Shown piece by piece: positions 14,247 to 16,346 of a DNA stretch of 16,346 bases. Position 1 is the first letter of the stretch, and each line of letters begins with the position of its first letter. Location: positions 1-16,346 of the forward strand of contig CAKPZC010000051.1 in assembly GCA_934203355.1 (NCBI GenBank), in the 5' to 3' direction. Under the pieces are notes generated by a model. It was not told the DNA's origin, did no database searches, and saw only the letters and a list, made by a program, of their open reading frames with translations. The translations under genes were made by a program, and so were the position numbers. The DNA comes from an uncultured Prevotella sp. (GTDB taxonomy: Bacteria; Bacteroidota; Bacteroidia; Bacteroidales; Bacteroidaceae).

Positions 14247-14451
14247 AAAACTTGCGAAACTTCAGTCATTAATTTAAGTTTTGCATGCCTTTGGCATGCT
14301 GATAGTTAACAAGTTGACGAGTTAACGAGCTGTTTGCTTTTACAACTCAAACTCTTTATAACAACTTTGATAAGTATGGGTAGCAGCTTGTCTACTTGTC
14401 GACTCGTTTACTGACAGCAAGTTGAAAACTTGCGAAACTTCAGTCATTAAT
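14247..14451. repeat. Repeat-rich intergenic element flanked by a 27-bp direct repeat
   Basis: An identical 27-base sequence occurs at 14247-14273 and 14425-14451; it contains CTTGCGAAACTTCAGTCATT. Between the copies lie a 7-bp hairpin (GCATGCC/GGCATGC, 14283-14299) and two 28-base arms in inverted orientation (14305-14332 and 14384-14411) that match at 21 of 28 positions. Each arm is built of three 8-base units of the form GTNRACRA followed by GCTG. It lies between the MFS and GH130 genes and has no coding potential. Confidence 0.75.
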
Positions 14452-14475
14452 AACTAATCATTAATAATTTAAAAA

Positions 14476-15474
14476 ATGAGCAAACTTATCATTTCTGGCA
14501 ATCCTTTGCCAAACATGCCTTGGGAAGATCGTCCCGAGGGACAGCGTACACCGCTTTGGCGTTGTTCAAAGAATCCTATCATTCCGCGCGACTTGCTTCC
14601 TACAAGCAATAGTATATTCAATAGTGCCGTAGTGCCTTTCGGTGAGGGCTTTGCCGGAGTGTTCCGTTGCGACGACACCAACCGCCGCATGGTGCTTCAT
14701 GTAGGTTTCTCTAAGGACGGCGTAAACTGGAACATCAATGAGGAGCCGCTCCGCTTCGAGTGCGACAACAAGGAGATTGGTGAGTGGGTATATGGCTACG
14801 ACCCACGCGTTTGCTTCATCGAGGACCGCTATTATGTTACATGGTGCAACGGCTATCACGGACCAACCATCGGCATCGCATGGACAAAGGACTTCAAGAC
14901 CTTCCATCAGCTTGAGAACGCTTTCTTGCCTTACAACCGCAACGGTGTGCTCTTCCCCGAGAAGATCAATGGCAATTTCGCAATGCTTTCTCGTCCGAGC
15001 GACACAGGTCACACTCCGTTTGGCGACATCTTCTATAGCGAGTCTCCTGATATGGAGTTCTGGGGACGCCATCGTCATGTAATGGCTCCTGCTGCATTTG
15101 AGCTTTCAGCATGGCAGTGCATGAAGATTGGTGCAGGTCCTGTGCCTGTTAAGACATCAGAAGGCTGGTTGTTGTTCTACCATGGTGTTCTCCGTTCTTG
15201 CAACGGTTATGTTTACGCCTTCGGTTCAGCACTTCTAGATCTTGAGCAGCCTTGGAAGGCAACACACCGCTCAGGTCCTTACCTCATCTCTCCGCAGACT
15301 CCTTACGAGTGCATGGGCGACGTGCCTAACGTTTGCTTCCCATGTGCCGAGGTTCACGACCCAGAGACAGGTCGCATTGCCGTTTACTACGGTTGCGCCG
15401 ACACAGTCACTGGTCTCGCATTCGGTTATATATCCGAGATTGTTGAGTGGACAAAGAAGAACAGCATAATCTAA
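14476..15474 (+). CDS. GH130 beta-1,4-mannoside phosphorylase
   Basis: Cytosolic inverting phosphorylase that uses phosphate to release alpha-mannose 1-phosphate from a beta-1,4-mannosyl sugar. The 332-residue product is a five-bladed propeller of the shorter GH130_2 type. Motifs: [14 protein letters not shown] (42-55), GVFRCDD (61-67), [20 protein letters not shown] (108-127), [11 protein letters not shown] (154-164) and FYHGV (234-238). By comparison with the characterised gut enzyme UhgbMP, Asp109 is the general acid, and Arg155, Arg173, Lys217 and His236 bind phosphate (offset of five residues, from memory). Closest remembered relatives act on Man-beta-1,4-GlcNAc or mannooligosaccharides; the acceptor cannot be fixed by eye. 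A terminator follows 22 bases after the stop. Confidence 0.94.
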   Translation: MSKLIISGNPLPNMPWEDRPEGQRTPLWRCSKNPIIPRDLLPTSNSIFNSAVVPFGEGFAGVFRCDDTNRRMVLHVGFSKDGVNWNINEEPLRFECDNKEIGEWVYGYDPRVCFIEDRYYVTWCNGYHGPTIGIAWTKDFKTFHQLENAFLPYNRNGVLFPEKINGNFAMLSRPSDTGHTPFGDIFYSESPDMEFWGRHRHVMAPAAFELSAWQCMKIGAGPVPVKTSEGWLLFYHGVLRSCNGYVYAFGSALLDLEQPWKATHRSGPYLISPQTPYECMGDVPNVCFPCAEVHDPETGRIAVYYGCADTVTGLAFGYISEIVEWTKKNSII

Positions 15475-15496
15475 TTGTTTTAGAATAATCCCTTAT

Positions 15497-15537
15497 ATAG
15501 GAGGCAGTGGCGCAATTGTCATTGTCTCCTATTTTTT
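15497..15537 (+). terminator. Intrinsic terminator after the GH130 gene
   Basis: A 13-bp stem (15497-15509 with 15520-15532: seven perfect pairs ATAGGAG/CTCCTAT, then further pairs including two G-T) encloses a 10-base loop and is followed by six T (15532-15537). It lies 22 bases after the GH130 stop codon. Confidence 0.88.
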
Positions 15538-15550
15538 ATTTGTCTAAATA

Positions 15551-15582
15551 TTTGGCTCTTAGGGATTTTATTTGTAAGTTTG
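15551..15582 (+). promoter_or_regulatory. Promoter of the decayed kinase-like gene
   Basis: TTTG (15551-15554), 20 bases, TAAGTTTG (15575-15582): matches the Bacteroidetes consensus. Predicted start near 15589, about 21 bases before the ATG at 15610. The promoter seems intact although the gene behind it is broken. Confidence 0.65.
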
Positions 15583-15609
15583 CCTAATAAAATATTAATC
15601 TCATGAATT

Positions 15610-16312
15610 ATGGAAGAAAAGTTATCAAATATATTCTTGGTAAATGGGCAAACAGCACTACAGTACATTATGAAGCTCCAAGCAAAGTACAGGCAGATAG
15701 CGACAGAAGCGATATTCGAGTGTTTGAGACTGGGATATCCTCTCAACGATATGGAGATATCAGGCAAAGCACGAGAGCTGTTGAGAATGAGGAGAGTTTA
15801 AGGCTGATAAACATTGCCAAAGAAAATGGACTATATATTAATAAATCAGATTGGGATGGTTTTGGAAGTAGAAGAAGAACTCCAACAGGTGAGAGTATTG
15901 TATATCTAAGTAATGATGGATAACTTTCACAAAATTTAAATCACCATTTGCTAAATCCGCAATAAAAAATATTAGTCCAAAAGATATAATATATGAACAC
16001 CTTATACATAATTTATTATTTCCTGACACCAGTTATCATTTTATTGGAATTTCAGAAGATATAAAAGGTATAAGGATTGTATTGAGGCAAAAGAACGTTT
16101 CTAGTGTTTTTGATATTCCTTCACAAAAAGCTATAGATAATTACTTGAATAAAGTGTTGGGGTTAAAGAAAGAGGATAATTATTTCTATGGTAATGATTA
16201 TTTTTCAGTAACAGATGTGTCTAATTTAAGTGATAATGTACTTAGTGGAGAAGATGGACATCTTTACTTTGTAACTATTCAGCGAATATGTATCGCTAAT
16301 GGCAGCGTGTGA
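15610..16312 (+). pseudogene. Broken gene for a kinase-like 'polyvalent protein' domain
   Basis: Three pieces in three frames read as one protein of about 230 residues. Piece 1 (15610 to about 15787) begins MEEKLSNIFLVNGQTALQYI and reaches GYPLNDMEISGKARELLR. Piece 2 (about 15788-15917) holds INIAKENGLYINKSDWDGFG and TPTGESIVYLSND. Piece 3 (15917-16312) begins WITFTKFKSPFAK and includes YEHLIHNLLFPDTSYHFIGI, YFYGNDYFSVTDV and DNVLSGEDGHLYF. Both joins are shifts of -1, best explained by single-base losses. From memory this matches the putative polyvalent protein kinase domain of Bacteroidetes mobile elements. The final ligand, usually YFIDP, reads YFVT, so Asp is absent. Base content is more AT-rich than in the neighbouring genes, suggesting transferred DNA. 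Boundaries of piece 2 are approximate. Confidence 0.7.
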
Positions 16313-16346
16313 TTTTTTTTAAAAACTTTCTGTTTCCCTGTACATG

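Noticed and set aside
13235..14269. Long open frame (344 codons) on the minus strand across the MFS gene
   Set aside because: It is antisense to a well-supported membrane transporter, has His/Cys/Glu-rich composition typical of reverse reading, and shows no domain motif.
14247..14451. CRISPR array
   Set aside because: Only two copies of the 27-base repeat, separated by about 150 bases of structured DNA, with no regular spacers and no cas genes.
15603..15923. Open frame from 15603 as an independent 106-residue protein
   Set aside because: Its first two thirds are out-of-frame reading of the first pseudogene piece; only the last third fits the kinase-like protein.
15780..15923. Programmed -1 frameshifting as an explanation for the two frame changes
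   Set aside because: No slippery heptamer of the X XXY YYZ type with a following structure was seen, and the catalytic Asp also seems lost, so decay is the simpler reading.
16082..16312. Open frame starting at 16082 as a separate small gene
   Set aside because: The same frame is open and homologous upstream to 15917, so the Met at 16082 is internal; better seen as part of a broken gene.

Overview
The window looks like a chromosomal segment of a Bacteroidales bacterium, probably Prevotellaceae, Bacteroidaceae or a close relative. Three things support this. The promoters follow the Bacteroidetes pattern (TTTG, about 19-20 bases, TAnnTTTG) and there are few Shine-Dalgarno sites. The cluster sppA-lpxK-purine nucleoside phosphorylase-thiL and several Bacteroidetes-only families (DUF4199, a DUF6452-like lipoprotein, a DUF6048-like exported protein) are present. 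The C-terminal kinase-like domain of a Bacteroidetes mobile-element 'polyvalent' protein is found at the right end. No CRISPR array, intact transposase, integrase or phage gene was seen.

Layout. At the left edge is a tRNA-Phe (minus strand) with its own promoter. Positions 194-4950 (minus) form a compact housekeeping operon: SppA membrane protease, LpxK lipid A kinase, purine nucleoside phosphorylase and ThiL thiamine-phosphate kinase. lpxK and the phosphorylase gene overlap by 62 bases. A divergent promoter region separates this from a ThrE-like threonine/serine exporter gene (5135-6514, plus). That gene converges on the next block, and between the two lies a perfect, loop-less 64-bp palindrome that probably terminates transcription. 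Positions 6611-11021 (minus) hold six tightly packed or overlapping genes: a DUF4199 membrane protein, a GT2 polyprenyl-phosphate glycosyltransferase, a lipoprotein, an exported protein that may be a beta-barrel, the flavin transferase ApbE and a Crp/Fnr-type regulator. Most of these act at the cell envelope.

At 11193-11469 (plus) a promoter, the SRP (4.5S-like) RNA, a tRNA-Thr(UGU) and a strong terminator form a small stable-RNA transcription unit. It is followed by a flavin-reductase-like gene and an unrecognised helical protein. A textbook promoter then drives an AmpG-family MFS transporter. After an unusual repeat-rich spacer comes a GH130 mannoside phosphorylase. These last two probably import and phosphorolyse a beta-mannosyl disaccharide, such as the Man-GlcNAc core of N-glycans or mannobiose.

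The right end (15575-16312) is a decayed gene with a good promoter but two apparent -1 frameshifts. Its pieces join into one protein resembling the kinase-like domain of Bacteroidetes polyvalent proteins, and the final metal-binding Asp appears to be lost.

The points most worth checking are the SRP RNA-tRNA-Thr dicistron, the perfect palindrome, the 14.25-14.48 kb repeat element, the decayed kinase-like gene, the two long gene overlaps and the Asp-for-Asn change in the nucleoside phosphorylase. All family assignments come from reading motifs by eye; no database search was run.
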